A program made the translations under genes and the position numbers. Positions 18,576 through 29,215 of a DNA stretch of 64,000 nt are shown in pieces; within the stretch, counting starts at the first letter, position 1; every line of letters begins with the position of its first letter. The stretch is taken from assembly GCA_016932575.1 (NCBI GenBank), contig JAFGCO010000002.1, positions 80,625-144,624 of the forward strand, written 5' to 3'. Below the pieces are notes generated by a model. That model made no database searches. It worked only from the letters and a program-made list of their open reading frames with translations, and was not told where the DNA came from. The DNA is from a bacterium. Its GTDB lineage: Bacteria > Zhuqueibacterota > QNDG01 > JAFGCO01.

Positions 18576-18608
18576 AAACCTGGCAGGTTGGATAAACCTG
18601 CCAGGTTT
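18576..18608. terminator. Strong hairpin between convergent genes
   Basis: Perfect 14-bp stem AAACCTGGCAGGTT / AACCTGCCAGGTTT around a 5-nt loop. It lies 7 nt after the ferritin-like stop and 23 nt before the stop of the convergent gene. There is no T-run on either side, so it may act as a bidirectional 3'-end stabiliser more than as a classical terminator. Confidence 0.6.
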
Positions 18609-18630
18609 ATGAAAAACAATAAGATGCCGT

Positions 18631-19113
18631 CTATTCTTCTATCTTTTTTAATAATTCACTCCATAAATTCAAATGTACGATCTCATCCTGCCGGTCTTTA
18701 TCAATCATTTGATAGGTCGAATCATCCCAGGGAGCCGATTCGAGTAATTCCTGATAATGAGCAATGGCTTTCGATTCGGTCCAGATTCCAGCTTTTAATA
18801 TCATTCTTTTACCTAAAATTTTTGATCCGGTACCAATAACAGCGCCAACTATCCAAAATGCCCAGCGATACCAGGCAGGTTTAAATTCATATTCATAGAG
18901 TTTGACAAGATAATCCTGAACATGGCCTATCTCATTTTTCATGGCGGCTATCAAGCTGACTTTTAATTCGGGAAAACGATTGGAGATATGAAAACGATAT
19001 ACATTGACGGCCATGATTTCCAAGTTATGAAGATCCAACAATGATTTTCTGATTTGCTTTTTTTCAGTCAGAGATAATTTCTGACCCCGCAGTTTTATGT
19101 TTTTATCGAACAT
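18631..19113 (-). CDS. Ferritin-superfamily protein, COQ7/DMQ-hydroxylase-like
   Basis: 160 residues. Four helices with diiron ligand candidates Glu32 ('NLEIMAVNVYRFHI'), Glu61/His64 ('MKNEIGHV'), Glu113 ('WTESKAIAHY') and Glu144/His147 ('RQDEIVHL'). The central hydrophobic hairpin (about 80-100, 'WAFWIVGAVIGTGSKILG') resembles the membrane-contacting region of COQ7-type hydroxylases. AGAGGA is 5 nt before the ATG. It follows cdsA by 27 nt on the same strand and is likely co-transcribed. A membrane-associated diiron oxidase/hydroxylase is the best reading; its substrate is unknown and no quinone genes are nearby. Confidence 0.7.
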   Translation of the reverse strand: MFDKNIKLRGQKLSLTEKKQIRKSLLDLHNLEIMAVNVYRFHISNRFPELKVSLIAAMKNEIGHVQDYLVKLYEYEFKPAWYRWAFWIVGAVIGTGSKILGKRMILKAGIWTESKAIAHYQELLESAPWDDSTYQMIDKDRQDEIVHLNLWSELLKKIEE

Positions 19114-19140
19114 CTTTATCCTCTGAAATGAAAAATTTTT

Positions 19141-19968
19141 TTATCCGATTCCGAACAATCTCATTGAAAGATACACAAGCGGTGTGACAATAAGCGGACT
19201 GTCGAACCGGTCCAGAAAGCCGCCATGGCCGGGAAGCAGACCGGATGAATCCTTGACTCCCGCGTCCCGTTTTATGAATGATTCGATCAGATCGCCGATT
19301 TGACCGAATGAACCGACAATCGCGCCCAATATGATCGAATGCAGCAGGGATGTATGCGGCACAAACAGAAATCGGATAAAAATGGCCGAAGGAACACTGA
19401 CGACAAATCCGGCGATCGCCCCCTCCCAGGTTTTTTTCGGACTGATTTTCTTGAAGAGAGGATGACGTCCAAATTTGGAGCCCCAAAAATACGCGGCCGT
19501 GTCGCACAGCCAGATGGTAAAAAATATCTGCATCACCAGCCAACCGCCGGTAATGTGTGAAAATCCCGCTGTTTTCGGAAATTGTCGAATCAGTATAAGC
19601 GATGAAAAAAAGGAGAGATAGAGCCACCCAAAAATGGTAATCGCAATATTGATAATTGGATGAGATTTATTCCGAAACATTTCACAAATCATACAAGAAG
19701 TTAAAGCAATGAAAATAACGGGATAAATATATTTTAGCTGGAATAAATACACCGATAAAGTCATCAGAATCACAGAGCCGATACCAAGAATAATATTTGG
19801 AGAAAATCCCTTGTTTTTGTATAGCTGATAAAATTCCGACAATGCCACAGTCTCTATAATGAGCACAACAATCACCATCCATATCTTTCCCAACAAAGTA
19901 CACACAAGAATCGCAGGAATACCGACTCCTGCAACAATCAACCTAAATCCCAATTCACGCATATTCAT
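19141..19968 (-). CDS. cdsA: Phosphatidate cytidylyltransferase
   Basis: Integral membrane enzyme making CDP-diacylglycerol from phosphatidate and CTP for phospholipid synthesis. About 275 residues, with eight or so hydrophobic helices and the complete family signature near the C-terminus: 'IKRDAGVKDSSGLLPGHGG' followed by 'FLDRFD'. The frame is open to an ATG at 20058, but a GGAG about 9 nt before the ATG at 19968 and the absence of any site further up favour the shorter form, which also matches the family's usual N-terminus ('MRELGFRLIVAGVGIP'). The 250 nt between it and clpC hold no other gene. Confidence 0.93.
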   Translation of the reverse strand: MNMRELGFRLIVAGVGIPAILVCTLLGKIWMVIVVLIIETVALSEFYQLYKNKGFSPNIILGIGSVILMTLSVYLFQLKYIYPVIFIALTSCMICEMFRNKSHPIINIAITIFGWLYLSFFSSLILIRQFPKTAGFSHITGGWLVMQIFFTIWLCDTAAYFWGSKFGRHPLFKKISPKKTWEGAIAGFVVSVPSAIFIRFLFVPHTSLLHSIILGAIVGSFGQIGDLIESFIKRDAGVKDSSGLLPGHGGFLDRFDSPLIVTPLVYLSMRLFGIG

Positions 19969-20217
19969 TACATACAACTCCAAAATTGATGGATGTGCCG
20001 GACTGAAAGTAAATATCATTAATTCAGATCGATGTAATAAAATCAGAGCATCGTTCATTTGAATGATGTATTTATCAAGCTGACCAGCATGATTGAAATA
20101 CGGAAAAGCGCGGTAAAATTAATAATACCACGCACACCAGGATGATACAATCAAGTCAAATAAAAAATGAAATTTATTTAATGGTTGACAAAGTACAGGA
20201 AGATAAACATGGTCCCA

Positions 20218-22707
20218 TTAATTTGTATCTTCCGAATTAACTTCTTTTGGTGTTTCTTCTGCTTGCTTTTTAGAAGGCTTTTTTTCAGATTTCATTAACA
20301 TGAATTTAAGTTTGTCATCTTCGACCTTGACTTCAATTTTACTGCCTTCCGGATATTTGTCCCGCAAAATTTCTTCCGCAAGAGGATCTTCCAAATATTT
20401 TCTTATGGTCCGTCGTATCTGGCGGGCGCCATACACTGGATCATACCCAAGATCTGCTAAAAATTCTTTTGCCTCTTGTGTCAGTGACACAGAGATATTC
20501 CGATCCTTGATACCGACCAATGATTCATCCATTAAAATATCAATAATATCAATGATATGATCTCTATTCAATGAGCGGAAAACAGCGACTTCATCAATCC
20601 GATTGATAAATTCTGGACTGAACAATTTTTTTGTTTCCTCTATCATCGATGACCGCATCGATTCATAATCAATCTCGCCCTCTTTCCTGCTGAATCCCAA
20701 TCCTCCTTTTTGAACCGATCGCGTTCCCAAATTTGAAGTCATGATCAAAATCGTATTTTTAAAATCAACCTTGCGTCCCAAGCCATCAGTAAGTCTCCCC
20801 TCATCCAATATCTGCAAAAGCAGATTAAATACATCCGGATGTGCTTTCTCAATTTCATCAAGCAAAACGACAGAGTATGGATGGCGCCGCACTTTTTCTG
20901 TCAATTGTCCGCCCTCTTCATACCCTACATACCCTGGAGGTGCGCCAGTCATTCGTGATACAGAAAATTTTTCCATAAATTCGGACATATCCACACGGAT
21001 TAAAGCACTTTCATCATCAAACAGATAGGTCGCCAGCACACGGGCCAGATATGTCTTGCCAACACCTGTCGGCCCCAGAAATATAAATGATCCGATAGGA
21101 CGATTGGGATCTTTCAAACCGGCTCTTGTACGCTGAATCGCCCGGCTCAGCAGATTGACCACCTCATCCTGTCCGACGACTTTTTCCTTTAAAGCATTTG
21201 CCATATTTAATAATTTTTCAGACTCAGACTGTGCAACGCGTGAAACAGGGATACCCGTCATCATAGAAATCACTTCAAATACATCCTCGTCTTTCACTTC
21301 TGCCAAAACTTCCCCTTCTTCCGCTTCCCATCGGTTTTTCGCTTCATCAAGTTCAACAATCAATCGTTTTTCCCGATCCCGCAGAACTGCAGCTTTCTCA
21401 AATTCCTGGTTATGAATGACATTTTCCTTTTCTGAACGTATAACCTTCAATCTTTCTTCGAGCATGGTTATTTCACGCGGGACGGATATGTTTGCCAAAT
21501 GCACTTTGGCACCTGCTTCGTCCATAACATCAATGGCCTTATCCGGTAAAAATTTATCCGAGATATACCTATCTGAATAATAGACAGCAGCATCAATCGC
21601 GTTATCTGTATATTGAACACGGTGATGTTTTTCGTAACGTCCCTGTAATCCCTTTAAAATTGCCAATGTATCTTCAACAGAGGGTGGTTCGACCATAACT
21701 TTCTGAAAACGTCTTTCAAGCGCACCGTCTTTCTCTATATATTGACGATATTCATCCAGCGTTGTTGCTCCGATGCACTGCAGTTCACCTCTTGCAAGAG
21801 CCGGTTTGAACATATTTGAAGCATCCAGAGAACCTGAAGCACCGCCTGCACCCACAATGGTATGCAATTCGTCAATGAACAATATCACATTCTTTGACTT
21901 GACCAGTTCATTCATGATGGCTTTCATGCGTTCTTCAAACTGTCCCCGATATTTTGTACCGGCAACAATTGAACCTAAATCCAGAGTGACGACACGTTTA
22001 TTATGCAATACTCGGGATACTTTCTTTTCGTTAATTCGCATGGCAAGCCCTTCTGCAATGGCTGTCTTGCCTACACCGGGTTCTCCTATCAGAACGGGAT
22101 TATTCTTCTTTCTTCTTGAAAGTATTTGTGCAACACGCTGAATTTCATCATCTCTGCCAATCACAGGATCAAGTTCATTTTTCTGAGACAATTCGGTTAA
22201 ATCCCGGCCAAAGTGATCCAGCGCCGGAGTTTGTGATTTGGCTTTGGGCGCTGCCCGGGATACACTTGTTCCCTTCATAATATTTTCAAGCTCATCACGA
22301 ACATTCTCATACATGATATCAAAACTTTGCAGGACCTGAGCAGCAACACCTTCCGAATCCCGTAATAAGGCCAGCAAAAGATGTTCTGTCCCTATGGTGT
22401 TTGATTTAAATCTTTCCGCTTCAGCGGCTGCCACGCGCAGGACACGTTCTGCCCGTTTGGTAAATGGTATCGTGCCATCTGTAATCGTACCACCAGTTGA
22501 CCGAACCGCATCTTCCACTGCCTTTTTTATTTCATCGAGATCAAGATTGATATTCTGTAAAATTTCAACACCGATTCCTCCACCTTCACGAATCAAACCC
22601 AAAAGAAGATGCTCAGTACCAATATAATCATGTCCCAGCCGAATCGCTTCTTCTCTGGAAAGTTGGATAACCACTTGAACGCGCTGGGAAAAATTATTTC
22701 GTATCAT
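20218..22707 (-). CDS. clpC: ATP-dependent Clp protease ATP-binding subunit ClpC
   Basis: 829 residues. Two Clp_N repeats (about 1-145, '[12 protein letters not shown]', '[12 protein letters not shown]'), AAA1 with Walker A 'GEPGVGKT' at 208-215, a UVR-motif middle domain ('[17 protein letters not shown]'), AAA2 with 'GPTGVGKT' and the ClpB-D2-type C-terminal domain. The UVR motif and the position of 'GLGFSRKEG' identify the ClpC class. It unfolds substrates for ClpP. The usual Firmicute partners (ctsR, mcsA, mcsB) are not adjacent. The tail after ~800 is Lys/Glu-rich. AAGGA lies 7 nt before the ATG. Confidence 0.96.
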   Translation of the reverse strand: MIRNNFSQRVQVVIQLSREEAIRLGHDYIGTEHLLLGLIREGGGIGVEILQNINLDLDEIKKAVEDAVRSTGGTITDGTIPFTKRAERVLRVAAAEAERFKSNTIGTEHLLLALLRDSEGVAAQVLQSFDIMYENVRDELENIMKGTSVSRAAPKAKSQTPALDHFGRDLTELSQKNELDPVIGRDDEIQRVAQILSRRKKNNPVLIGEPGVGKTAIAEGLAMRINEKKVSRVLHNKRVVTLDLGSIVAGTKYRGQFEERMKAIMNELVKSKNVILFIDELHTIVGAGGASGSLDASNMFKPALARGELQCIGATTLDEYRQYIEKDGALERRFQKVMVEPPSVEDTLAILKGLQGRYEKHHRVQYTDNAIDAAVYYSDRYISDKFLPDKAIDVMDEAGAKVHLANISVPREITMLEERLKVIRSEKENVIHNQEFEKAAVLRDREKRLIVELDEAKNRWEAEEGEVLAEVKDEDVFEVISMMTGIPVSRVAQSESEKLLNMANALKEKVVGQDEVVNLLSRAIQRTRAGLKDPNRPIGSFIFLGPTGVGKTYLARVLATYLFDDESALIRVDMSEFMEKFSVSRMTGAPPGYVGYEEGGQLTEKVRRHPYSVVLLDEIEKAHPDVFNLLLQILDEGRLTDGLGRKVDFKNTILIMTSNLGTRSVQKGGLGFSRKEGEIDYESMRSSMIEETKKLFSPEFINRIDEVAVFRSLNRDHIIDIIDILMDESLVGIKDRNISVSLTQEAKEFLADLGYDPVYGARQIRRTIRKYLEDPLAEEILRDKYPEGSKIEVKVEDDKLKFMLMKSEKKPSKKQAEETPKEVNSEDTN

Positions 22708-22829
22708 CTACAATTCCTTATCAGTCAGTATTTATTGATATCTTTAGCAAATTTCAAGCCATTCAATAATATTAAACGACAAGATCAAAAATAACGTTTC
22801 AGTCTCTTAATTTTTCACTCACCAAGAAT

Positions 22830-22858
22830 AATCTACTCAATTACTGAACCAATATCAA
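22830..22858 (-). promoter_or_regulatory. Candidate clpC promoter
   Basis: Minus strand TTGATA (22858-22853), 17-nt spacer, TAGATT (22835-22830), about 120 nt before the clpC ATG. Moderate match only. Confidence 0.4.
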
Positions 22859-22878
22859 CCACAAAATGAAATCAAAAA

Positions 22879-23580
22879 TTACATTTTGGACTTAATTTGA
22901 CCATCCATCAGTTCAATAACACGATCTGCCTTATCAGCCAATTCATGGTTGTGGGTAACAACAACAAATGTTTTCCCGGTACGACGAACCAGTTCCCACA
23001 TGAGTTGATGAAGCGCTTCACTGTTTTTTAGATCCAAATTACCCGAAGGTTCGTCTGCTAAAATGATTTTCGGATCGTTCATTAAAGCGCGTGCAAATGC
23101 GACACGTTGTTGTTCACCACCGGAAAGTTCACGCGGACGATGATATAACCGCTTATCCAGACCAACCTGTTGCAACAAAAGGTTCGCCCGGGCCATTGCT
23201 TCATCTTCACTTTTCCTGAGGATCAATCCGGGCATAGCCACATTTTCAATCGCAGTAAATTCAGGAAGCAAATGGTGAAACTGAAATACAAATCCGATAT
23301 GTTGATTTCTGAAATGAGCAAGTTGAATATCTGTCATTTTAAATATATCGGTTTTATATAAAAAAACGTGTCCCTGAGTTGGTCGATCCAGTGTGCCCAG
23401 AATGTGAAGCAATGTGCTTTTTCCGGCTCCGGAATGGCCTACGATGGCAAGAATTTCTCCTTCATGAACTGAGATTTCAATATTCTTCAATACACGGAGA
23501 ATCTGTGCTCGATTTACCTGATACTCTTTATGAATCTGTTTTGCACTGAGTAAAATGTGACGTGACTTGGACAGTTTCAA
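22879..23580 (-). CDS. lolD: Lipoprotein-releasing ABC transporter ATPase
   Basis: 233 residues. Walker A 'GHSGAGKST', the LolD/MacB-type Q-loop region '[20 protein letters not shown]', signature '[15 protein letters not shown]', and Walker B '[12 protein letters not shown]'. It powers extraction of mature lipoproteins from the inner membrane for transfer to the outer membrane. The start is TTG with AGGAG 4 nt upstream, which overlaps the stop codon of the permease gene, so the two are translationally linked. Confidence 0.93.
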   Translation of the reverse strand: MKLSKSRHILLSAKQIHKEYQVNRAQILRVLKNIEISVHEGEILAIVGHSGAGKSTLLHILGTLDRPTQGHVFLYKTDIFKMTDIQLAHFRNQHIGFVFQFHHLLPEFTAIENVAMPGLILRKSEDEAMARANLLLQQVGLDKRLYHRPRELSGGEQQRVAFARALMNDPKIILADEPSGNLDLKNSEALHQLMWELVRRTGKTFVVVTHNHELADKADRVIELMDGQIKSKM

Positions 23581-23586
23581 TATCTC

Positions 23587-24834
23587 CTATTCATAGCGAA
23601 TGGCTTTTACAGGGTCCAAACTCGCGGCTCTTCGTGCAGGATATACGGCTGCGAGCAAACAAAGTCCGATAGCGGCAATACCAATGGCGATGAAATCGAC
23701 CGGTTGCATCCTGACAGGGAGTGTGCTTAAAAAATAAACATCTCCGGGCAGTGAAATAAAATGATAAGTCTGCTGAGCCCAGCACAAACCAAATCCGATT
23801 AATTCTCCCAAAATCGTACCAAATATTCCCACCACAAGTCCTTCAAATAAAAATATTCTCATAACGCTTCTTGAAGTGCTCCCCATTGATTTTAAAATCC
23901 CGATTTCCCGGGTTTTTTCCATGACGACCATAATCAGCGTACTGATGATATTAAACGCTGCCACTAAAATGATCAGACACAAGATAATGAACATAGCAAT
24001 TTTTTCAAGCTGCATCCATGAAAATAAATTTTTACGCATATCAAACCAGGATAAGGCAAAATATGGAAATCCCAACCGTTCATCAATTTTTTCGATTACC
24101 TGATTGGCATGATATACATCGCTTAATCGAATTTCGATACCGGATACCTTTTCACCGAATTTAAACAATTTTTGTGCAGCTTCAATTGATATGTAAGCGT
24201 AACTGTTGTCATATTCAAACATACCAGTTTCAAAATATCCGGTCACCACAAACGGCATGACTTCCGGCACCTGAAACATCGATCGGACACCCTTGGGGCT
24301 CATAATAACAACCACATCATTGGTATCCGCGAAAATTTGATCTGCAAGATACCGTCCCAGTACGATGCCATAGCGCTTTCTTCCATCGCTCAGTCGGATT
24401 TGATTAAGATTTAACTCGCCATAAATGATATTCTGATCCAGATCAGAAACATCACCCAGTGTCGACGGATCTGCTGCCTTTACGATCACACCCGCGGAAT
24501 AGTCACTATGCCGAATCATTCCTTTATCCAGTATGTAGGGAGACATTCCTGTTATCTCAGGAATATCACGAATTATTTCCTGCACAGCCCGGTAGTCCTC
24601 AATACCCCGGTCATGAAAAGTCCGCAAGCGGATATGCGTGTCAAAACCAAGAATCCGATCCCTGACTTCAGATTCAAAGCCGTTCATCACCGATAAAACG
24701 ATGATCAATGCCGCAACACCAATAGTAACACCCAGAATCGAAATATAGGTAATGGTGTTAATAAATCCGGTTTTCCGCCTTGATTTCAAATACCGACGCG
24801 CAATAAACAGCTCATATGATAGTAATCGTCTCAT
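23587..24834 (-). CDS. Lipoprotein-releasing ABC transporter permease (LolC/LolE type)
   Basis: 415 residues: an N-terminal helix in the characteristic 'FIARRYLKSRRKTGFINTIT' context, a large periplasmic domain (about 50-265) and three C-terminal helices with 'EIGILKSMG' before the second, all as in LolC/LolE. The protein pairs with lolD 6 nt downstream. Only one permease gene is present, so the transporter is probably a homodimer (LolF-like situation) or its partner lies elsewhere. Many lipobox proteins in this window (at 32.7, 35.2, 55.9, 59.3 kb) are possible clients. Confidence 0.92.
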   Translation of the reverse strand: MRRLLSYELFIARRYLKSRRKTGFINTITYISILGVTIGVAALIIVLSVMNGFESEVRDRILGFDTHIRLRTFHDRGIEDYRAVQEIIRDIPEITGMSPYILDKGMIRHSDYSAGVIVKAADPSTLGDVSDLDQNIIYGELNLNQIRLSDGRKRYGIVLGRYLADQIFADTNDVVVIMSPKGVRSMFQVPEVMPFVVTGYFETGMFEYDNSYAYISIEAAQKLFKFGEKVSGIEIRLSDVYHANQVIEKIDERLGFPYFALSWFDMRKNLFSWMQLEKIAMFIILCLIILVAAFNIISTLIMVVMEKTREIGILKSMGSTSRSVMRIFLFEGLVVGIFGTILGELIGFGLCWAQQTYHFISLPGDVYFLSTLPVRMQPVDFIAIGIAAIGLCLLAAVYPARRAASLDPVKAIRYE

Positions 24835-24895
24835 TTTTATGATAGAAATATGCTATTTCTCTTCCTTTATCTTCGATCCATTCCTTTGTGTTGTA

Positions 24896-26179
24896 CTATT
24901 TTTCAATCAGCATTTTCTTTGCAGACATTGCGTATGGTGTCTGTAAACAGTAAATATATAAACCGCTGCATAATTCAGAAGCATTTATATTTAGAGAATA
25001 ATGTCCTGACTGTTGATACTCATGATCCACAGGGGATTTAACCAATTTGCCGTTCATGTCGTAAATATTCACTGAAACAGAGGTATTTGCTGACAATGTA
25101 TAGAAAATTGTCGTGACCGGATTGAAGGGATTGGGATAATTCTGGTAAAGATCGAACGTTATTGGAAATACCTCTTCGTTATCGATACCCGTGCCTGGCG
25201 GAGAATACAAAAATGTCTCCCCGCTGGTCGAACTGTCTTCTTTCAAACCGCCGAAGACAATCACCTGATTCCCATATATCGCCGCTGCTGATTTTGTAAC
25301 AGCAAGGGGCATATCCATTTCCTGCATCCACGATTCTGTTGTAAAATCGAATTTCCACGTATCATTGAGTATACTGCCCGAACCCGACATCACGTAAGCG
25401 CATTGATCGGTCTGTGTGACCGCAGCAAATTTTCTGGCGCATGGATGCGGAACCGTCCTCGGAATCGTTGTCCATTGGTCCTCGGCGATGTTGTAGTAAA
25501 AATCAACTTCCCAATAACTCAGAACATAGGCTTTATCACCGTGTTTGGCCACGGCGGCGCCTTCCAGCGGTCCCAAGCAATCCTGTAATCGTTCCCAGGT
25601 TTGAGTGTGCAGATTGTATCGCCATAAATCATTCATAACGCCCGTCGCACCGACGCCACCGACAATGTACAAATAGTCCTCATGGGTAAAAGAAGCATGA
25701 TTCCGGCGTGCTGGCGGGGGATTGTTTGCGGGAATCTCAGGAATATAATTATTATCAGTAAAAGTGACCAGATCGTTGAGCAGGTCTCCTTCGTCATTCT
25801 CCCCTCCGAAAAGTACAAACCGGCCGTCGGATAATTGAACGATGCTGTGCCCGTATCTGGGTTCGGGTTTATCGCTTTCCGGTTCGATCTGATTCCAGCT
25901 GCCATTTTTAAAAGTATATGTATCATTAAAGTAATCACCCGCTGAATTTTTACCTCCAACCAGCATGACCGTGCCATCAGGCTGTTGAACCATGCCGTGT
26001 CCATATCGTGCATCAGGTGAATTCTGTGGTACGATTTGATTCCACTCCTGACTCAGTACCGGCAGAACAAATATAAGTAGTAGTAGCGGTGCAGACAAAA
26101 GAAAGTCAATCGATATAAATCTTCCTTTCGTTTGAACAGCACAAACGTCTGGCCTTTTCCATTTTAAAGATCCCGTCAT
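24896..26179 (-). CDS. Secreted kelch-repeat protein with type IX-like C-terminal sorting module
   Basis: 427 residues. A long signal region (hydrophobic core about 24-42, 'LPVLSQ') is followed by six or so kelch blades ('RYGHGMVQQPDGTVMLVGG', 'RYGHSIVQLSDGRFVLFGG', 'RNHASFTHEDYLYIVGG'), then a ~80-residue end module starting 'FDLYQNYPNPFNPVTTI' and ending 'AKKMLIEK'. That module is the classic FCB-type C-terminal sorting domain that sends proteins through the type IX secretion system. GGAGGAG directly precedes the ATG. The propeller probably binds other proteins or glycans; no enzyme signature is visible. Confidence 0.88.
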   Translation of the reverse strand: MTGSLKWKRPDVCAVQTKGRFISIDFLLSAPLLLLIFVLPVLSQEWNQIVPQNSPDARYGHGMVQQPDGTVMLVGGKNSAGDYFNDTYTFKNGSWNQIEPESDKPEPRYGHSIVQLSDGRFVLFGGENDEGDLLNDLVTFTDNNYIPEIPANNPPPARRNHASFTHEDYLYIVGGVGATGVMNDLWRYNLHTQTWERLQDCLGPLEGAAVAKHGDKAYVLSYWEVDFYYNIAEDQWTTIPRTVPHPCARKFAAVTQTDQCAYVMSGSGSILNDTWKFDFTTESWMQEMDMPLAVTKSAAAIYGNQVIVFGGLKEDSSTSGETFLYSPPGTGIDNEEVFPITFDLYQNYPNPFNPVTTIFYTLSANTSVSVNIYDMNGKLVKSPVDHEYQQSGHYSLNINASELCSGLYIYCLQTPYAMSAKKMLIEK

Positions 26180-26371
26180 ATCTCCTCCCCCGTTTATCGT
26201 TTAGGAATTGCACCTTGAAACAAATTGTATTGAAAGTCTGAGACCTTCCTATTTATGCACCGAAACAGAATACTCCGGATCCAAATTTACTTTTCAATCG
26301 CACAATATATTTTATGCATACTGGATAAGTTTCAAACATCTAATTATTTGAGGTAATAACCTGATCCCCGA

Positions 26372-27868
26372 TCACGATTTTTCAGGCCGCATGTGGGGAA
26401 ATAAAATAACATCCCGTATCGATGATGCATTGGTAAGCAGCATAACCAACCGATCAACACCAATACCCAATCCTGCCGTGGGCGGCATGCCATACTCCAA
26501 AGCGCGAAGGTAGTCTTCATCGATGACCATGGCCTCTTCATCTCCTTCAGCCCGAAGGGCAGCCTGATTTTCGAACCGTTCACGTTGATCGATCGGATCA
26601 TTTAATTCACTAAATGCATTACACAGCTCCTTGCCTCCTGCATACCCTTCAAATCGCTCAACAAGTCCGGCTTTTTTACGATGTTTCTTTGCAAGCGGAG
26701 ATAATTCAACAGGATAATCGCATATGAACGTGGGATGAAATAATTTCGGTTCCACAAATTCACTGAATATGGTGTCGAGCATATTCGCTTTACTGGCTGA
26801 TGGATCTATTTCAATTTTCAATTTATCAATGATTTTTCGGAGTTCCTTTTCATCTTTTCCGTAACAATCTTCTCCGGTTTCCATTTTTATACTTTCAAAA
26901 AAACCAATACGAGTCCATGGTTTTGCGAAATCCAATATTTGACCCTGATAAGAAATTTTTGTGTTATTGAAAACCTCCTGACAAATGCTCCGAATCATGT
27001 CTTCAACCAGATCCATCATATACTGATAATCCTGATAAGCCACATAAAGTTCCATCATTGTGAATTCAGGATTATGGTCCCGATCCATGCCTTCATTGCG
27101 AAAATCCTTCGCAATTTCAAACACCCCGTCAAATCCACCCACAATCAACCGTTTAAGATAAAGCTCGTCTGCAATGCGAAGGTATAAATCCACATCCAAC
27201 GCGTTGTGATGAGTAATAAAGGGACGTGCAAATGCACCGCCGTAAATGGACTGTAAAACCGGTGTCTCCACTTCGATAAATCCCTGATTTTCAAGATACC
27301 GGCGCATAACCGAAATTATTCTGGATCTGGCAATGAAAACGTTTTTAACATCTGGATTTACAATTAAATCAACATAGCGCTGCCTGTATCGCAATTCCTT
27401 ATCACTGAACTGGTCGTAAATGATTTTTTCATCATCCTCTATTTTTTCTTTCACAACAGGCAAAGGACGCAAAGTTTTTGCCAGGAGTTCAATCGATTCG
27501 CACACAATGGTTATTTCACCGGTTTTTGTCCGGAACACATTCCCACAAATACCAATAAAATCACCAATATCAAGCAATTTAAAAAGCGTATATGCTGATT
27601 CGCCTGTTTTATCCTGTTTTAAATAAATTTGAATGCGGCCTGTTTTGTCCATTATATGACCGAAACTGGCTTTACCCATCCTTCGAATAGACATCAAACG
27701 ACCACTGACCGCAACATGAAATCCTTCTCCCCGGGTATCAAACTGTTCAATAATATCTTGTGCAAAATCAGTTTGCGCGAAGGTATAAGCGTATGCCGTC
27801 TGATTTATTTCTAAAATTTTATTCAGCTTATCAAGACGCTGTTTTCTTAATTCATCCAAAGGTTCCAA
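26372..27868 (-). CDS. lysS: Lysyl-tRNA synthetase, class II
   Basis: 498 residues, normal length. N-terminal OB-fold ('FHVAVSGRLMSIRRMGKASFGHIMD') and class II catalytic core with motif 2 ('FEIAKDFRNEGMDRDHNPEFTMMELY') and motif 3 ('GLGIGVDRLVMLL'). It charges tRNA-Lys. The start is TTG, set by GGGAGG 7 nt upstream. It follows prfB by 76 nt, an arrangement (prfB-lysS) seen in many bacteria. Confidence 0.96.
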   Translation of the reverse strand: MEPLDELRKQRLDKLNKILEINQTAYAYTFAQTDFAQDIIEQFDTRGEGFHVAVSGRLMSIRRMGKASFGHIMDKTGRIQIYLKQDKTGESAYTLFKLLDIGDFIGICGNVFRTKTGEITIVCESIELLAKTLRPLPVVKEKIEDDEKIIYDQFSDKELRYRQRYVDLIVNPDVKNVFIARSRIISVMRRYLENQGFIEVETPVLQSIYGGAFARPFITHHNALDVDLYLRIADELYLKRLIVGGFDGVFEIAKDFRNEGMDRDHNPEFTMMELYVAYQDYQYMMDLVEDMIRSICQEVFNNTKISYQGQILDFAKPWTRIGFFESIKMETGEDCYGKDEKELRKIIDKLKIEIDPSASKANMLDTIFSEFVEPKLFHPTFICDYPVELSPLAKKHRKKAGLVERFEGYAGGKELCNAFSELNDPIDQRERFENQAALRAEGDEEAMVIDEDYLRALEYGMPPTAGLGIGVDRLVMLLTNASSIRDVILFPHMRPEKS

Positions 27869-27944
27869 TCAATAGCCTCCCGGCTTGTATATTAAAACAG
27901 ATAATTGAAAAAGGTAGCATAATTAACACAGAAAACCAAATATT

Positions 27945-29043
27945 TTATTCGCTGAACTTCAATAAATATTCACGAATAAAGGTATCCAGATCACCATCCA
28001 TGACCTGTTGAATATTCGATGTCTCGATATTGGTGCGATGATCTTTTACCATATTGTATGGATGAAATACATACGACCGTATCTGACTTCCCCAGGCAAT
28101 GTCTTTTTTCTGAGATTCAATCGCCTCTTTTTTCTTGTTTTCTTCTTCCTTTTCTTTCTGATACAGACGCGCAGCGAGAATCTTCATCGCATTGGCCTTG
28201 TTTTGATGCTGTGATCGTTCATTCTGACATTGCACAACAATGCCGGTGGGAATATGTGTGATGCGTACAGCCGAGCTTGTTTTATTCACATGTTGTCCTC
28301 CGGCTCCGGAAGCCCTGTACGTATCAATACGTAAATCACTGGGATTAATTTCGATATCAATATCTTCATCCAGTTCAGGATAGACAAACACCGAAGCAAA
28401 TGAAGTATGGCGCCGTTTATTGGAATCAAAAGGAGAAATGCGTACCAGACGATGCACACCGGCTTCTGCTTTTAAATATCCGTATGCCGAATCACCGACA
28501 ACTTCCAATGAAACACTCTTGATACCGGCTTCATCTCCGTCCTGATGATCCATAACGTGTGTTTCAAAGCCGCGTCGCTGGCAATAGCGTAAATACATAC
28601 GAAAGAGCATCTCTGCCCAATCCTGTGATTCTGTCCCCCCCGCACCGGGATGGATTGTTAAAATCGCATTTCTTGTATCATCATCTCCGCCCAGCATACG
28701 GCGAAATTCCAGATTGGCAATATCCTTTTCCATCCTGTCCAAACTTTCTGCCACTTCATCAAATGTTTTTTTATCATTTTCTTCTTTGGCAAGTTCTAAA
28801 AAAACAGTTATATCTTCAAGTTTGCCCTGCACATTTATCCAGGTTTCGGTCCATGACTTTAATTTGGTTATTTCTTTTAATACAGATTGCGCCTTTTCAT
28901 TGTCATTCCAAAAATCAGGCTCCTGCGTTATTTTTTCCAGTTGATCTATTTTTTCCTGCTTATCGTCAATGTCAAAGATGCCTCCGTAAATCATCCAACC
29001 GTGATTGATATGAGTTGAGCCCATTGAGTAATTCGTCATACAT
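27945..29043 (-). CDS. prfB: Peptide chain release factor 2, made by programmed +1 frameshift
   Basis: The gene starts at the ATG at 29043 (AGGAG 7 nt upstream), runs 23 codons (MYDELLNGLN...RRHL), meets an in-frame TGA at 28974-28972, and continues in the +1 frame from GAC at 28973, for about 365 residues in total. The slip site is CTT-TGA-C with GGAGG just upstream, exactly the autoregulatory RF2 arrangement: low RF2 lets the ribosome shift and make more RF2. The downstream part has the RF2 'SPF' codon-recognition motif and the catalytic 'GAGGQHVNKTSSAV'. The continuous frame beginning at 29039 would give an N-terminus unlike any RF2. It heads a likely prfB-lysS operon with a near-consensus promoter. 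Confidence 0.96.
28971..28988 (-). promoter_or_regulatory. RF2 frameshift site
   Basis: Minus strand CGGAGGCATCTTTGAC: the Shine-Dalgarno-like GGAGG is followed by CAT and the slippery CTT-TGA-C. Codon 24 is the stop that RF2 itself reads. Confidence 0.95.
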
Positions 29044-29085
29044 TGCTTGCTCCTCTTCTCTTATTTTATTCCGCAAAACAGGATC

Positions 29086-29114
29086 AATATACAGATTGTA
29101 TAAACTGTTGTCAA
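29086..29114 (-). promoter_or_regulatory. Promoter of prfB-lysS
   Basis: Minus strand TTGACA (29114-29109), 17-nt spacer, TATATT (29091-29086), 43 nt before the prfB ATG. Confidence 0.8.
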
Positions 29115-29215
29115 GGCGATCAATGATAAAAAAATGAATTCAGGAATATTCACAAAAAGCCGAACACTGTTTGTTTATGAATTTCAATGTGAAGTCAAGA
29201 TGCATCTAAAACCAA

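Noticed and set aside
19969..20058. 30-residue N-terminal extension of CdsA
   Set aside because: No ribosome-binding site at 20058; the family normally begins at the sequence starting from 19968.
28976..29039. ATG at 29039 as the prfB start
   Set aside because: It is in the second frame and gives an N-terminus unlike RF2; the 23-codon frame from 29043 with the CTT-TGA-C slip site explains the gene.
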